Notes: generated from the letters alone by a model not told the origin. Positions 1 to 10,031 are shown, numbered from the stretch's first letter. The stretch: 64,000 nt of DNA from an uncultured Flavobacteriia bacterium (GCA_903873915.1 CAIQQH010000068.1:62001-126000), one strand, 5' to 3'. Numbers and translations: made by a program.

Positions 1-953
1 GAAATAATCTCAAACAACTCGCTCAAGTTTGGCGAGATGATGATCTCAATGCGTCGATTTTTTGCCTTGTCCGCAGGATCAACAGGATGAAACTCAGAAC
101 GACCAGCAGCCATCAATTGTGCCGCATTCATCTTGGAATTGGAAAGCAAAATATCGATCACTGATGTCGCACGCAAAACGGACAATTCCCAGTTGGAGGT
201 AGGATGCGATGCACTCACCAATTTGTCTGTATCTGTGTGACCTTCAACGATGATTTCCAAGTCTTTTTCATTCTCAAGAACTTTTGCCAATTCCACCAAG
301 GCTTTCTTTCCATTGGCCTCCACCACCGTACTACCTGAAGCAAACAACAACTTCGCCTCCATGCTGACATAAATTTTCCCGTTCTTTTGAACGACTGTCA
401 ATCCTTGACTTTCAAATCCTTTCAAGGCATTGGCCACTTTCGCTTTTAGCAATTTTGTTGCTTCGTCTTTTCTAGCAATGGCCTCTTCCAATTCGTTCAC
501 CCGCTGCTCGCGTTCTTCTAGCATTTTTTGTTTGTTGGTCAATTCATTTTCCAATGCCGTCAAAGCGTCTTCTTTGCGCTGAAGCTCTAGATTCTTCGCT
601 TCCAATTCAGCTTGAAGTGCGGCTGTTTCTTTGGCTCCAGAATTGCGCAATTTATCAAATGAACGCTCAAGGGATTCATTCTGCGCTTGAAGTTTGTCGT
701 GTTCTGATTGTAAAATCCGCAAATCATGACCAAGTTTTGTGGTGTCGCCAGAAAGTTCACTCACCTCCTTTTTTAAAACCCCATAACGGGATTCCAAATC
801 TTTGGCCTTGCCCTCATTGTCCAGTGCACTGCTTTTGTACTTCGCCAATTCTTCTGAACAAACTTTTTCGCGCTCAACAAGTTCGTTGTATTTTTTTGAA
901 GGAACACATGCGGTGAAAATGGCCAAAGCCATAAATGGAAGTAATTTTCTCAT
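1..953 (-). CDS. OmpA family lipoprotein (C-terminus cut by window edge)
   Basis: The frame starts at ATG 953-951 and runs off the left edge, so about 317 residues are visible. The N-terminus is a lipoprotein signal peptide with the lipobox FTAC (lipidated Cys16). Residues of about 22-165 form a long charged, coiled-coil-like stalk. An OmpA-type peptidoglycan-binding domain follows, recognisable from EGHTDTDK and the closing motif NRRIEIIISP. OmpA domains normally end shortly after this motif, so only a few residues are probably missing. By family, it would sit in the outer membrane and tether it to peptidoglycan through the OmpA domain. The next genes on the same strand encode type IX secretion-related proteins, but they are separated by about 95 bases and co-transcription is not shown. 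Family call is firm; specific role unknown. Confidence 0.9.
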   Translation of the reverse strand, partial: MRKLLPFMALAIFTACVPSKKYNELVEREKVCSEELAKYKSSALDNEGKAKDLESRYGVLKKEVSELSGDTTKLGHDLRILQSEHDKLQAQNESLERSFDKLRNSGAKETAALQAELEAKNLELQRKEDALTALENELTNKQKMLEEREQRVNELEEAIARKDEATKLLKAKVANALKGFESQGLTVVQKNGKIYVSMEAKLLFASGSTVVEANGKKALVELAKVLENEKDLEIIVEGHTDTDKLVSASHPTSNWELSVLRATSVIDILLSNSKMNAAQLMAAGRSEFHPVDPADKAKNRRIEIIISPNLSELFEII

Positions 954-1048
954 GAGGAAGTATTTGTCATGCAAATGTCCTCAATTCATACCTTGTCTTT
1001 GTCCTATAGTCGGGGCTTTTATAAACACACGAAATTGAATAACGCGAA

Positions 1049-1987
1049 TTACTCAAATAATGGGCATGCCGAAGTGCTGTTTCGCTCTTTCCGACATGAG
1101 TTGAAACTTAAGGATATTTCATGGGTGTTGCTGCTCGCTTTCCGAAGCGCTGAAATTGTCGCATCGAACGAATATTGAATTGATAATCGCTGATTTATTT
1201 TAAATCCTGCGAAAAAGATTAAACAATCTTGGGTTCTATACCCCATTCCAAAGTTGAATTGATTGTTCAAATCAGCCATCAGCTGAAGATCAACAGCTAC
1301 TGGACCACGGCTAGGAATCTTGATCATCACGGCAGGAATTAACGTGAATTTATCGGTGAATTGAAAACGATATCCTGCGTTTAGAAGGGCATGAAAATGA
1401 AATTTAGAACTCACTCCAATGTTCTTCCAACGTGAAGCGATGAGGTGATCGAGGACCAAACCGGCATAATAATTTTCTCCATTCCACCAAGCACCAAAGG
1501 TGGCATCGGGAACAACGAAGGAGGCTTCTTTCAATACCGTTGGGTCGGGATCAATGCTTGTGCTTGAACTGGGATCATACCCCAATTGAATCACCCCGCC
1601 ATAAATTCCAAGTGACAAGCGGGTATCACGAGTAAAATTAAAATGTGCAGCATAAGCGGCATTGAGTCGGTTGGTGTTGAATTGACCAACGCGATCGCTT
1701 TCAAAGCGAAGTCCAATGCCTTGCCTGGCTGAAAGGTATTGCTTTCGCTTAGAACTCAAGGGGGCAGAAAGTGTAAACATTCCAGATTTTGGCGCGCCAC
1801 CAAACCCCACCCATTGCATGCGGTAAAGGGTATGTGCATCAACACATGATTTGATCCCTGCGTGTGCTGGATTTAATGCGAATTGATGTGACGACCACTG
1901 CGAATACTGCGCGATTTGCTGACCGAAGATTTTCTCTGTGCATAGCAAAGCGAATGACATCAGCGCTATGTGAAACAGGCCTTTCAT
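1049..1987 (-). CDS. PorP/SprF family type IX secretion-associated outer membrane protein
   Basis: A 312-residue protein with a signal peptide ending near FGQ (about residue 23). The mature start has the family signature QYSQW...NPAHAGIK followed by alternating beta-barrel segments to the C-terminus. PorP/SprF proteins are outer-membrane partners of the Bacteroidota type IX secretion system; SprF-type members are needed for particular type B-sorted substrates such as SprB. Its start overlaps the stop of the upstream type B-sorted protein by four bases (1984-1987), implying translational coupling. The natural inference is a dedicated substrate/partner pair. Length and composition are typical. 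The substrate pairing is inferred from neighbourhood only. Confidence 0.9.
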   Translation of the reverse strand: MKGLFHIALMSFALLCTEKIFGQQIAQYSQWSSHQFALNPAHAGIKSCVDAHTLYRMQWVGFGGAPKSGMFTLSAPLSSKRKQYLSARQGIGLRFESDRVGQFNTNRLNAAYAAHFNFTRDTRLSLGIYGGVIQLGYDPSSSTSIDPDPTVLKEASFVVPDATFGAWWNGENYYAGLVLDHLIASRWKNIGVSSKFHFHALLNAGYRFQFTDKFTLIPAVMIKIPSRGPVAVDLQLMADLNNQFNFGMGYRTQDCLIFFAGFKINQRLSIQYSFDATISALRKASSNTHEISLSFNSCRKERNSTSACPLFE

Positions 1988-3264
1988 CGCACCAAAGTTA
2001 TACTGCCGTTAAACACTTGTTCTTTCGCATCACGCAGTTCAATGATGTAAAAATAGACGCCCTCATTGAGTGCATTTCCATTGTGGGTGCCGTCCCATGC
2101 CTTGCTGCTTGAATAGCCTACGGATTGAAACACCTCTTGTCCCCAACGATCAAAAATCTTTACGAAACAATCTGTGTAGATGTTGATTCCTTGGATCTCC
2201 CAAGTGTCGTTCGTTCCATCGTTATCGGGAGAAAATGTGTTGGGGATGAATAATGGGGAAGCTACACTGACCACCACTTGATCTTGAAGGGTGCATCCAT
2301 TTTCTGTGGCCGTCAAGGCGTATACCGTCGTGACTTCAGGACCAACAAAAGGAGTTAAACTGTTCGTGTCGCTCACTCCAAATGCAGGACTCCACACGAA
2401 TGTCGTGCTGCTACTCGATCCATTGAGTTGAACACTTTCACCGGGCTGAATCGTTATGTCAGCCCCGGCATTCACCGATAGAGAATAAACCGACATGACG
2501 ATTCCTGAAGAGGTCACTGTAACAGGACATTGGGCATAACAGTTGTTTTGAACGGTCAATACATCGCCCTCGGTAAAGTCGCTCGTTTGAAAAATGCTAT
2601 CTGTGGTCACTGCCACAAGGGTGTCATTAATGAACCATTGGTAGGTTCCCGAATCTGGACAGGCGCTCAATCCAGCACTTACTGTAACGAGTTCATTCGG
2701 ACAAATAGCAGTGTTACTTGCTGAAATGGAAATCGAACTTGCAGCACGGTCAACACCAGTGCCACTTAAGGTGAGGTCAAAAGCACATTCAGCAGGACTT
2801 GAATTGCCAGGGGCAGGCAAATCACCAGAAACTACCACAAAATAGGAGGTGGACGGATTGAGTGTTGCGCTTAAAGCAAAAGGTGTTGAACCGGAGGTGA
2901 CACAGTTTCCAACAGCGGCATATGAGGCAGGATCACAAGGTAGACTTGCACTAAACATAGTTGCTTGCAGCGCTGTTCCTAGGTTAATACCAGCCTGAAA
3001 AACCAAATTTGTAAAATCAAGTTGAACAGCTCCACCAAGTGCATTGGTAGTGAACTTGAACCAAATGGTATTGTTAGCCGTGAAGCAGAAATTAAAATCG
3101 TCCTCACATCCTGGACAAACTGTTTTGTTGGCGCCGATATTCGTGACAGAAACTGGTACATTCGGACACAATTCCAATGCTTGCGAACACACATTGTAGT
3201 CACTTTGAGCGACTGAAATGTGTGAAAAAAGTGCCGTTAACAAGAATATAACAAGGGGCCTCAT
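1984..3264 (-). CDS. Secreted protein with type B (CHU_C) type IX sorting domain
   Basis: A 426-residue exported protein. Residues 1-20 form a signal peptide ending in SVAQ. The N-terminal half is a cysteine-containing beta-rich region (CSQALELCPNVPVS...), followed by PKD/Ig-like segments. The last 90 residues or so are the gliding-motility-associated CHU_C/type B sorting domain, with FIPNTFSPDNDGTNDTWEI and KIFDRWGQEVF and a final GSITLVR strand. This domain directs type IX secretion to the cell surface. The gene overlaps the downstream PorP/SprF-like gene by four bases, so the two are probably one operon. It is much shorter than SprB-type adhesins, so it may be a small surface adhesin or pilus-like component; ligand unknown. 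Confidence 0.9.
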   Translation of the reverse strand: MRPLVIFLLTALFSHISVAQSDYNVCSQALELCPNVPVSVTNIGANKTVCPGCEDDFNFCFTANNTIWFKFTTNALGGAVQLDFTNLVFQAGINLGTALQATMFSASLPCDPASYAAVGNCVTSGSTPFALSATLNPSTSYFVVVSGDLPAPGNSSPAECAFDLTLSGTGVDRAASSISISASNTAICPNELVTVSAGLSACPDSGTYQWFINDTLVAVTTDSIFQTSDFTEGDVLTVQNNCYAQCPVTVTSSGIVMSVYSLSVNAGADITIQPGESVQLNGSSSSTTFVWSPAFGVSDTNSLTPFVGPEVTTVYALTATENGCTLQDQVVVSVASPLFIPNTFSPDNDGTNDTWEIQGINIYTDCFVKIFDRWGQEVFQSVGYSSSKAWDGTHNGNALNEGVYFYIIELRDAKEQVFNGSITLVR

Positions 3265-3425
3265 GTGAACTTTTATACGCCGAATTTCTCGTTGAAATTA
3301 AGGATTTTCACTCAAGAAAGCACAAACATCCGTAAATTGCAGCGCCTCAACGAATGCTATTAAGCACTTTATTGCCATTTTTGGCACAGCATTCGCAAAC
3401 GGCGGCACAACAAAAAATAAGAGCT

Positions 3426-6400
3426 ATGAACAGAATTGTTACACTTTCGATCATCTTTTTCCTCGGTATGATGGGCGCACAAGCCCAAAAAATCGATTAT
3501 GAAAACAGTGGAAAATGGTTCCTCGGACTCAATGTCGGCGGAACTTGGCAAACATCCGATATTAAAAATCAAACTTACGCAGGATACGGTGTTGTTTTGG
3601 GAAAATCCTTCAATTACAATTATGGTAAGCGCTTTGTTTTCGATTTGAGAGCAAGGTATTTACACGGCGAATGGTACGGAAAAGATTCAGATTCATCATT
3701 TTTCACTAAAATTTCGGGGACTGACACAACATTGAATTATTATGGCATAAACAATTTTCAATCAACACAAAATAGGTTGGCGCTTGAACTTGTGATTCAT
3801 GGGAATCGTATTCGCGAGCGCACGGGTTTTGACCCATACATTTTTGGAGGCATTGGCTTCACATGGGCAGAACTTCGAGCAGACTACTCGAACCTCTTTG
3901 ACAATACGAACACCATGGATGGTGGTTATGAAGAACCATTAGAGACGGGTTATAGCGTAAAATTCATGCCCAGCCTTGGTTTCGGACTCGGTTATCAAGT
4001 TGGCAAACGCGCAACCATCGGTATCGAACACAAAACCACCTTTACTGGCTACGACCTATACGATGGATTGCAAAGCACAATTCACACTGGAAATGACTTG
4101 TACCACTACACGTCGTTCTTCGTCAACTTCCGTTTTAGAAATCACAACAACACTTCTGGGGGCACAACAACTTCGGGTGGAGGCACAAATGGCTCTGGAA
4201 ACATCAACAATTACAACACGGCGCAAGGATGCATTTCTCCCGTCGTAACCTATAGTCAACCATCAACGGGAAATACGATCTCTGCCTCACAATCATCTCA
4301 CATTTCAGCCACAATTACCAATGTGATTGACCGAAATACAGTAGTGTTTAGAGTCAATGGAATTGTTTCAACGAACTTTACTTACACCTCTCAAACAAAT
4401 CGCTTCGAAGCGGATATTCTTCTTCAACAAGGCACAAACACCATCGAAATCACCGCGTCAAATACCTGCGGAAACGATGTGGAGGTGACTACAGTAAATT
4501 ATCAACCGTGCTTGGCGCCAATCGTGCTCTTTACAGATCCTGTATCGACAAACATGAGCGTGTCCTCGACGTCGTATACAGTTCATGCGGATCTATACCA
4601 CGTCACGGACCGAAACAACATTGCGTTCACCGTTAATGGAGTGGCAAACAATATGTTCACATTCGATGCGCAAACAGGAAAATTCACTGCGGCAATCAAC
4701 TTGGTGGAGAACAACAATGTGATCGAACTCTCAGCGTTGACAGCCTGCGGGAAAGACGCGAAAAGCACGACAATCATTCGCAAAACGTGTCAAATGCCGG
4801 TGATTTCCCTGACCACTCCTTCAACATCAAGTTTGACGGTTAGAACTGCGAATTTGCCTTTGAGCTTCAAAACGCAACATGTTGCCGCGAAAACAAACGT
4901 GACTATTTCAGTGAATGGGCAAGCGATTTCTGCATTCACATTCAATTCTACCACTGGTGCAGGTGTTGCCAATGTAGGACTGATTCCAGGAGTGAACACG
5001 CTTGTGATTACATCATCAAACGGATGTGGGACAGACACCGAAACAATTACGGTGAATTATGACAACTGTGTTCCACCAACGATGGCCATTACCAATCCTA
5101 CAATGAACAACGCGACGTTTACGAACCCACAAATTTCTTTGGTGGCGGTCGCACAGAACATTTCAAATACACAAGGGGTGACGATTACGATGAATGGGCA
5201 ATCAATCAGCAACTTTACGCTCAACACGGCCAATGGTCAAATTCAGGCGGGCTTGAACTTAAACCAAGGCTTGAATGTGATCGCTGTAACAGTGGCAAAT
5301 GGCTGTGGAACCGACATCAAAACAATCAATGTCAATTACACCCCATGTGTTCAGCCGAGCATTCAAATTACCAACCCAACGATGAATGGCTCTACGGTTA
5401 ATGCGCCATTGTTTCCGTTGACAGGTGTCTTCCAGAACATTTCAAATGCTCAAAATATATCCATTCAACAAAATGGGCGCCCATTAACAGGAGTTACCTT
5501 CAATCCGCAATCGGGATTATTTTCGGCGAATGTTACGCTTAATATAGGTTTGAATACGTTCACAATTTCGGTGGTGAATGCTTGTGGTACAGCCAACGAA
5601 ACCGTGATGATCAATTACACTGCTCCGGTAAACAACACACCGCAGATGATTACCATTTGCCATTATCCTCCAGGAAACAGCGGAAATCCACAAACGATAG
5701 AAATTCCTTTGGCTGCTTGGCCAGCGCACCAAGCTCATGGTGATGTTCTCGGGCCGTGCCCTTTAGTAAACCCGACTCCTCCGTGTAACCCACCAAGCAT
5801 TCAAGTCACAAACCCGACACAGAATGGTCAAACGGTCAATCAAACTTCCTTTATAATCACGGCAAGTATTGCAAACATCACGACCAACCAAGGCATTAGT
5901 TATGTGGTGAACGGAAGGCCAACGTCCTTTTCATTTGTGAATGGGGCCTTCTCGAACACAGTGAATTTAGCGAATGGTTGGAACACCTTCATCATTACAG
6001 CGACGAATGGCTGTGGATCTGTAACAGAAACCATTACACTCAATTACACGGCGCCAGCCAACAACACACCACAGATGATCACCATTTGCCATTATCCTTC
6101 GGGAAATAATGGAAATCCTCAAACATTGGAAATTCCATTGGCATCATGGCCAGCCCACCAGGCACATGGTGACGTTCTCGGACCATGCCCAGTGGTGAAT
6201 ACTCCTCCGTGTAACCCGCCATCTATTCAGGTGACGAACCCAGCGCAAAGCGGTCAGACGGTGCAGCAAACATCGGTTACTATTACAGCGAACATTTCCA
6301 ATATTTCGAACAATCAGGGAATCGTTTACACAGTGAATGGCAAACCGTTTACGGGCTTCTCGTTCAACAACGGATCTTTCTCAAATTCGGTGAACCTTAA

Positions 6401-7637
6401 TCTTGGACTAAATACATTTACCATTACAGCAACCAATGGTTGTGGAACGGACACAGAAACAATCACGATCAATTATTCTGCACCAGCTCCTCAAACCATG
6501 ACGATTTGCCACCAAGGAAATCGAACACAAGAAACGATGGTGATTCCTGTTTCTGAATGGCCCATGCATCAAGCCCATGGCGACGTAGCAGGCTCATGTC
6601 CCCCAGTAAATAATGAGAACGAGAACGAGAATGACGACAGCAGGCAAAAGGTAACGATCTGCCATAAGTCTGGGAATTCTTCTCAAACAATTGAGATTCC
6701 ATTGTCAGCATGGCCAGCGCATCAAGCACACGGCGATGTGATGGGAGCTTGTCCCCCTGTGAATCCAACGCCTCCGTGTAACCCGCCTTCAATCCAAGTA
6801 ACGAGTCCAGCGCAAAGTGGTCAGACGGTGCAGCAAACATCGGTTACTATTACAGCGAACATTTCCAATATTTCGAACAATCAGGGAATCGTTTACACAG
6901 TGAATGGCAAACCGTTTACGGGCTTCTCGTTCAACAACGGATCTTTCTCGAATTCGGTGAACCTCAATGCTGGACTAAATACATTTACCATCACAGCAAC
7001 CAATGGTTGTGGAACGGACACAGAAACAATCACGATCAACTATTCTGCACCAGCTCCTCAAACCATGACGATTTGCCATCAAGGAAATCGAACACAAGAA
7101 ACGATGGTGATTCCTGTTTCTGAATGGCCTATGCATCAAGCCCATGGCGACGTAGCTGGCCCATGTCCAACAGTGAATCCAACTCCACCGTGCAACCCAC
7201 CGGTCATTCAAGTGACGAATCCAACACAAAATGGAACTACCGTACAATCACCTTCATTTGTTTTTGGCGCAACGATTACAAATGTGTCTGGCAATCAAGG
7301 TGTAATGATGACCTTGAACGGAAAACCTTTTACAGGATTTGCATTTGCACCAACGAAAGGAGGGGGTTTAACAAGTGGCTTGACCTTGAATCCAGGCATG
7401 AACATCATTGTAGTCACTGGAACAAATGAATGTGGAACAGATACCGAAACGATTACAATCAATTATGCACCGCCAGTTGAGCCGGAGAATGGTTCCGGAG
7501 GGACTAAACCAGTGAAGCCAGAAATCAAGCCAGCGTCAAACGGTGGAAAAGGCGAACCACAGACTGAACCGAAAGAAGAAGAGAACAAGGAGATTAAACC
7601 CGGAGAAGGCAAGGTCCAAGGAAAAGGCCGAGGTTAA
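3426..7637 (+). CDS. Giant surface repeat protein with TICH-HGD modules
   Basis: The ATG at 3426 is preferred over 3354 because it begins a clean signal peptide ending GAQAQ; the product is then 1403 residues. Residues of about 22-260 look like an outer-membrane beta-barrel (PYIFGGIGFTWAELRADY). After a Gly/Thr linker (GGTTTSGGGTNGSGN), about nine repeats of 75-80 residues begin near residue 268. Each carries C..P.I.VT.P at the start, a central VNG or MNG and an ending N.CGTDTETITINY. From about residue 740, five short inserts of the form TICH...W..HQAHGDV.G.CP separate the repeats. The tail from about residue 1350 is Lys/Glu/Gly/Pro-rich with no recognisable type IX sorting domain. Plausibly a barrel-anchored surface stalk with metal- or disulphide-binding modules; function unknown. 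Internal duplication is recent (see repeat entry). Confidence 0.85.
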   Translation: MNRIVTLSIIFFLGMMGAQAQKIDYENSGKWFLGLNVGGTWQTSDIKNQTYAGYGVVLGKSFNYNYGKRFVFDLRARYLHGEWYGKDSDSSFFTKISGTDTTLNYYGINNFQSTQNRLALELVIHGNRIRERTGFDPYIFGGIGFTWAELRADYSNLFDNTNTMDGGYEEPLETGYSVKFMPSLGFGLGYQVGKRATIGIEHKTTFTGYDLYDGLQSTIHTGNDLYHYTSFFVNFRFRNHNNTSGGTTTSGGGTNGSGNINNYNTAQGCISPVVTYSQPSTGNTISASQSSHISATITNVIDRNTVVFRVNGIVSTNFTYTSQTNRFEADILLQQGTNTIEITASNTCGNDVEVTTVNYQPCLAPIVLFTDPVSTNMSVSSTSYTVHADLYHVTDRNNIAFTVNGVANNMFTFDAQTGKFTAAINLVENNNVIELSALTACGKDAKSTTIIRKTCQMPVISLTTPSTSSLTVRTANLPLSFKTQHVAAKTNVTISVNGQAISAFTFNSTTGAGVANVGLIPGVNTLVITSSNGCGTDTETITVNYDNCVPPTMAITNPTMNNATFTNPQISLVAVAQNISNTQGVTITMNGQSISNFTLNTANGQIQAGLNLNQGLNVIAVTVANGCGTDIKTINVNYTPCVQPSIQITNPTMNGSTVNAPLFPLTGVFQNISNAQNISIQQNGRPLTGVTFNPQSGLFSANVTLNIGLNTFTISVVNACGTANETVMINYTAPVNNTPQMITICHYPPGNSGNPQTIEIPLAAWPAHQAHGDVLGPCPLVNPTPPCNPPSIQVTNPTQNGQTVNQTSFIITASIANITTNQGISYVVNGRPTSFSFVNGAFSNTVNLANGWNTFIITATNGCGSVTETITLNYTAPANNTPQMITICHYPSGNNGNPQTLEIPLASWPAHQAHGDVLGPCPVVNTPPCNPPSIQVTNPAQSGQTVQQTSVTITANISNISNNQGIVYTVNGKPFTGFSFNNGSFSNSVNLNLGLNTFTITATNGCGTDTETITINYSAPAPQTMTICHQGNRTQETMVIPVSEWPMHQAHGDVAGSCPPVNNENENENDDSRQKVTICHKSGNSSQTIEIPLSAWPAHQAHGDVMGACPPVNPTPPCNPPSIQVTSPAQSGQTVQQTSVTITANISNISNNQGIVYTVNGKPFTGFSFNNGSFSNSVNLNAGLNTFTITATNGCGTDTETITINYSAPAPQTMTICHQGNRTQETMVIPVSEWPMHQAHGDVAGPCPTVNPTPPCNPPVIQVTNPTQNGTTVQSPSFVFGATITNVSGNQGVMMTLNGKPFTGFAFAPTKGGGLTSGLTLNPGMNIIVVTGTNECGTDTETITINYAPPVEPENGSGGTKPVKPEIKPASNGGKGEPQTEPKEEENKEIKPGEGKVQGKGRG
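6241..7167 (+). repeat. Near-identical internal duplication in the surface repeat gene
   Basis: Bases 6241-6600 and 6808-7167 are nearly identical at a constant offset of 567 bases. They cover one full 75-residue repeat plus one TICH-HGD module. Differences are a handful of point changes, for example AGCGG against AGTGG near the start, and AATCTT against AATGCT in the middle. A different TICH module (ICHKSGNSS) and a short Asn/Glu-rich stretch lie between them. This indicates recent repeat-unit amplification, or possibly an assembly artefact. Confidence 0.9.
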
Positions 7638-7654
7638 TTCAGAATAAAACAGCT

Positions 7655-7690
7655 AAAAGCCGTCTCAATGTAAAAAGAGGCGGCTTTTTT
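7655..7690 (+). terminator. Rho-independent terminator after the repeat protein
   Basis: The arms AAAAGCCGTCTC (7655-7666) and GAGGCGGCTTTT (7677-7688) pair over 12 positions with one G-T wobble. The loop is 10 bases and the 3' arm runs into a T tract. It lies 18 bases after the stop codon. Confidence 0.9.
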
Positions 7691-7744
7691 CGTTTGATGT
7701 AGCGATTAATAGGCCTGTCGTTTTCAAAAGTCGAATCATCTGTT

Positions 7745-7752
7745 TATATTCG
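7745..7752 (+). promoter_or_regulatory. Probable -7 promoter element of the PpiD-like gene
   Basis: TATATTCG is a one-base variant of the Bacteroidota -7 consensus TAnnTTTG and lies 22 bases before the ATG at 7775, after the upstream terminator. The same TAnnTTCG variant (TACATTCG) occurs before the gene at 16849. Confidence 0.55.
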
Positions 7753-7774
7753 CACCCTTAATAAAATCAGTTAT

Positions 7775-9979
7775 ATGGCTCTTATTGGTAAGATACGCGA
7801 AAGATCAGGTTTGTTGGTTGCAATTATTGGAATCGCCCTCTTGGCTTTCATCTTGAACGATTACGATAAAATTTTCGGTGGATCAGGCGAAGAGTTTGGT
7901 TATGGAACCATCTTTGGCGAGAAGGTGAATAACAAAGAATACGAAGAGGCAGTTGCTCAAATTGATCAACAGCAACGCATGAAAGCGCAACAAGAACAGC
8001 GTGAGTATTCGCAACAAGACCAAGATGCTGCAGCGGATAACGCGTGGACAATGGTCGTGGATAAAGTTATTCTTGACAAGGAATACGAAGCTCTTGGGAT
8101 TGATGTAAGTGACAATGAATTTGATGCATTTCTGTACGGCCGCGATGGCTTTCCAATGTTGCAGGGTACTGAGCAATTTATCGACTCAACGACTGGAGTA
8201 TTCAATCCTAAGTTGATGGAAAAATGGATCAATGACCAAGAAACAAACAAGGACCCTGCGATTCAACAACAATGGACCGACCAAAAGAAAAAATTGATCG
8301 AAGGAAGAAAGCGTGACAAGTATATGGCGCTTATCTCTCAAGGAGTATATGTGACGAAACTTGAATCGGAGGATGAGTACTTGGCACAAAAGGAAATTAA
8401 ATCGATTTCTTATGTAGTTCGTCGTTTCAGTGAAATCCCTGATGATAAAATTAAAGTGACGGACAAAGAACTTCAAGCTTACTACGAACAGCACAAAGAA
8501 GACAAAAAATACGAGAACAAAACAGCAAGCCGCGAAATTCGCTTGTTCATGGTGGACATTAAACCGTCTAAAAAAGATACGGCGATGTTCGACAAATCAA
8601 TGCGTGAAATCAAGAAGCAATTTGCGGTGTCTACAAATGATTCTGCTTTTGTTATGCTGAATAGCGAAATCAAATTCTACAGCTCTGCCAAGATTGCAAC
8701 GGCAGTTCCTGAAGGAAATGAAAAAGCACAGAAGCTTATGTCTTACCCGATGTCAATGGACACGGTGTTCAGAGCAGCGGCAGTTGGAGAAATTGTTGGG
8801 CCTTACAGCTACAATGGGAGCTTCATCATTTCTAAAGTTCAAGGGTTTACACCATCTCGTTTGAAAGCGCGTCACATCTTGTTGGGGACAAATCAATCGA
8901 AAGACAAAAAGCTAATTGCTCAAAAACAAAAAATGGCAGACAGTCTGGTGAAATTGATCAACAAAGACAATTTCGCTGAGTTCGTTACCAAGTTTAGTGA
9001 TGACAAAGGATCTGTTCCTCAAGGAGGTGTTATCGATAACTTTATCGAAGCGGATATGGTGCCAGAGTTTGGAGCATTCGTAGCAACGAAGCCTATTGGT
9101 ACAATTGCCACAGTGAAAACCGATTATGGAATCCACATCATCGAAGTGCTTGAGCGAGATGATAAAACATATCCTGTTCTTGCATCGATCTTTAAAGCGT
9201 TTAAACCAACGCAAGAAACGATGGACCAAAAAGAGCGTGAAGTGTACGACTTGTTGTACAAATTGGACGCAAAAATCTCGAAGAAAGAAAGCATTAAGGA
9301 TAAATTGTCTTTGTTCGATACCATTGCAGTGCGTGCAGGATATTTCCCACGACCACTTCCAATCAAAGAAGAAGCGCCTACTGTCGCTGGTTTCACGAAT
9401 CCTACAACTGCAAATAAATTGTTGGATTTGGCCTTCAATGACGAAGCACAAGTAGGTGACCTTGTCGGTGCGCCAATCAAAGACAAAGACAAGTACATCA
9501 TCGCAATTTTATCATCTATTCGCGAGAAAGGTGTGCCTGTATTCGAAGATGTTGAAGTGATGATGAAACAACAATTGATTGAAGAGAAAAAAGCAAAACG
9601 CTTCACGAACCAATTGTTGAAAGATAAAACGCTTCAAGGAATGGCCAAGCGCGGCAATACCGAAGTGATGAAGGCCGAAGTTACATTCTACTCTGCTCAA
9701 ATTACTGGTGCTGGTTTTGAGCCAGAAGTTGTCGGGGCATTGTTCTCTGCCTTGAAAGATGGAAAGCGCACCTTGCCGTTGAAAGGGAAAATGGGGGTTT
9801 ATGTGATTCGCATTGACAAAACAATTAAGGCACCAGCTGCTGCAAATTGGGACGTTGAGCGCGACCAAATCCTAGCTGCTATGCGTCGCCAGATGCAAAG
9901 CCAATTCATGGAAGCATTGAAAAAGAAAGCAGAAGTAGTCGATAACCGCAAATTGCGTGATGCGCGAGTTCGTTTCTAG
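7775..9979 (+). CDS. PpiD/SurA-like peptidylprolyl isomerase, periplasmic chaperone
   Basis: A 734-residue protein with a single N-terminal membrane anchor (about residues 12-30, LLVAIIGIALLAFIL), a SurA_N/PpiD N-terminal chaperone region and a parvulin-type rotamase domain at about residues 363-460. The parvulin domain is marked by KARHILLGT, FSDDKGSVPQGGVI and TDYGIHIIEV. A second helical/parvulin-like region follows. The architecture matches PpiD: inner-membrane anchored, periplasmic, helping outer-membrane and secreted proteins to fold after Sec translocation. Length is in the range usual for Bacteroidota PpiD homologues (about 700). It has its own promoter and terminator, so it is probably monocistronic. 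PpiD is a family call, not proven orthology. Confidence 0.9.
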   Translation: MALIGKIRERSGLLVAIIGIALLAFILNDYDKIFGGSGEEFGYGTIFGEKVNNKEYEEAVAQIDQQQRMKAQQEQREYSQQDQDAAADNAWTMVVDKVILDKEYEALGIDVSDNEFDAFLYGRDGFPMLQGTEQFIDSTTGVFNPKLMEKWINDQETNKDPAIQQQWTDQKKKLIEGRKRDKYMALISQGVYVTKLESEDEYLAQKEIKSISYVVRRFSEIPDDKIKVTDKELQAYYEQHKEDKKYENKTASREIRLFMVDIKPSKKDTAMFDKSMREIKKQFAVSTNDSAFVMLNSEIKFYSSAKIATAVPEGNEKAQKLMSYPMSMDTVFRAAAVGEIVGPYSYNGSFIISKVQGFTPSRLKARHILLGTNQSKDKKLIAQKQKMADSLVKLINKDNFAEFVTKFSDDKGSVPQGGVIDNFIEADMVPEFGAFVATKPIGTIATVKTDYGIHIIEVLERDDKTYPVLASIFKAFKPTQETMDQKEREVYDLLYKLDAKISKKESIKDKLSLFDTIAVRAGYFPRPLPIKEEAPTVAGFTNPTTANKLLDLAFNDEAQVGDLVGAPIKDKDKYIIAILSSIREKGVPVFEDVEVMMKQQLIEEKKAKRFTNQLLKDKTLQGMAKRGNTEVMKAEVTFYSAQITGAGFEPEVVGALFSALKDGKRTLPLKGKMGVYVIRIDKTIKAPAAANWDVERDQILAAMRRQMQSQFMEALKKKAEVVDNRKLRDARVRF

Positions 9980-9996
9980 TTGAATACCATTCAGTT

Positions 9997-10028
9997 AAAA
10001 AGGGGATATCGGAAGGTGTCCCCTTTTT
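9997..10028. terminator. Shared terminator between convergent ppiD-like and dprA genes
   Basis: AAAAAGGGGA (9997-10006) pairs with TCCCCTTTTT (10019-10028) around a 12-base loop. A-rich on one side and T-rich on the other, it can act on both strands; both flanking stop codons are within 20 bases of it. Confidence 0.9.
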
Positions 10029-10031
10029 GTT

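Noticed and set aside
554-1178. Open frames on the plus strand opposite the OmpA-like and PorP genes
   Set aside because: They overlap well-supported genes in antisense and read as low-complexity shadow translations without start context.
6241-7167. Duplication in the surface repeat gene as an independent mobile element
   Set aside because: It keeps the reading frame and matches protein repeat borders; amplification within the gene, or an assembly error, explains it better.
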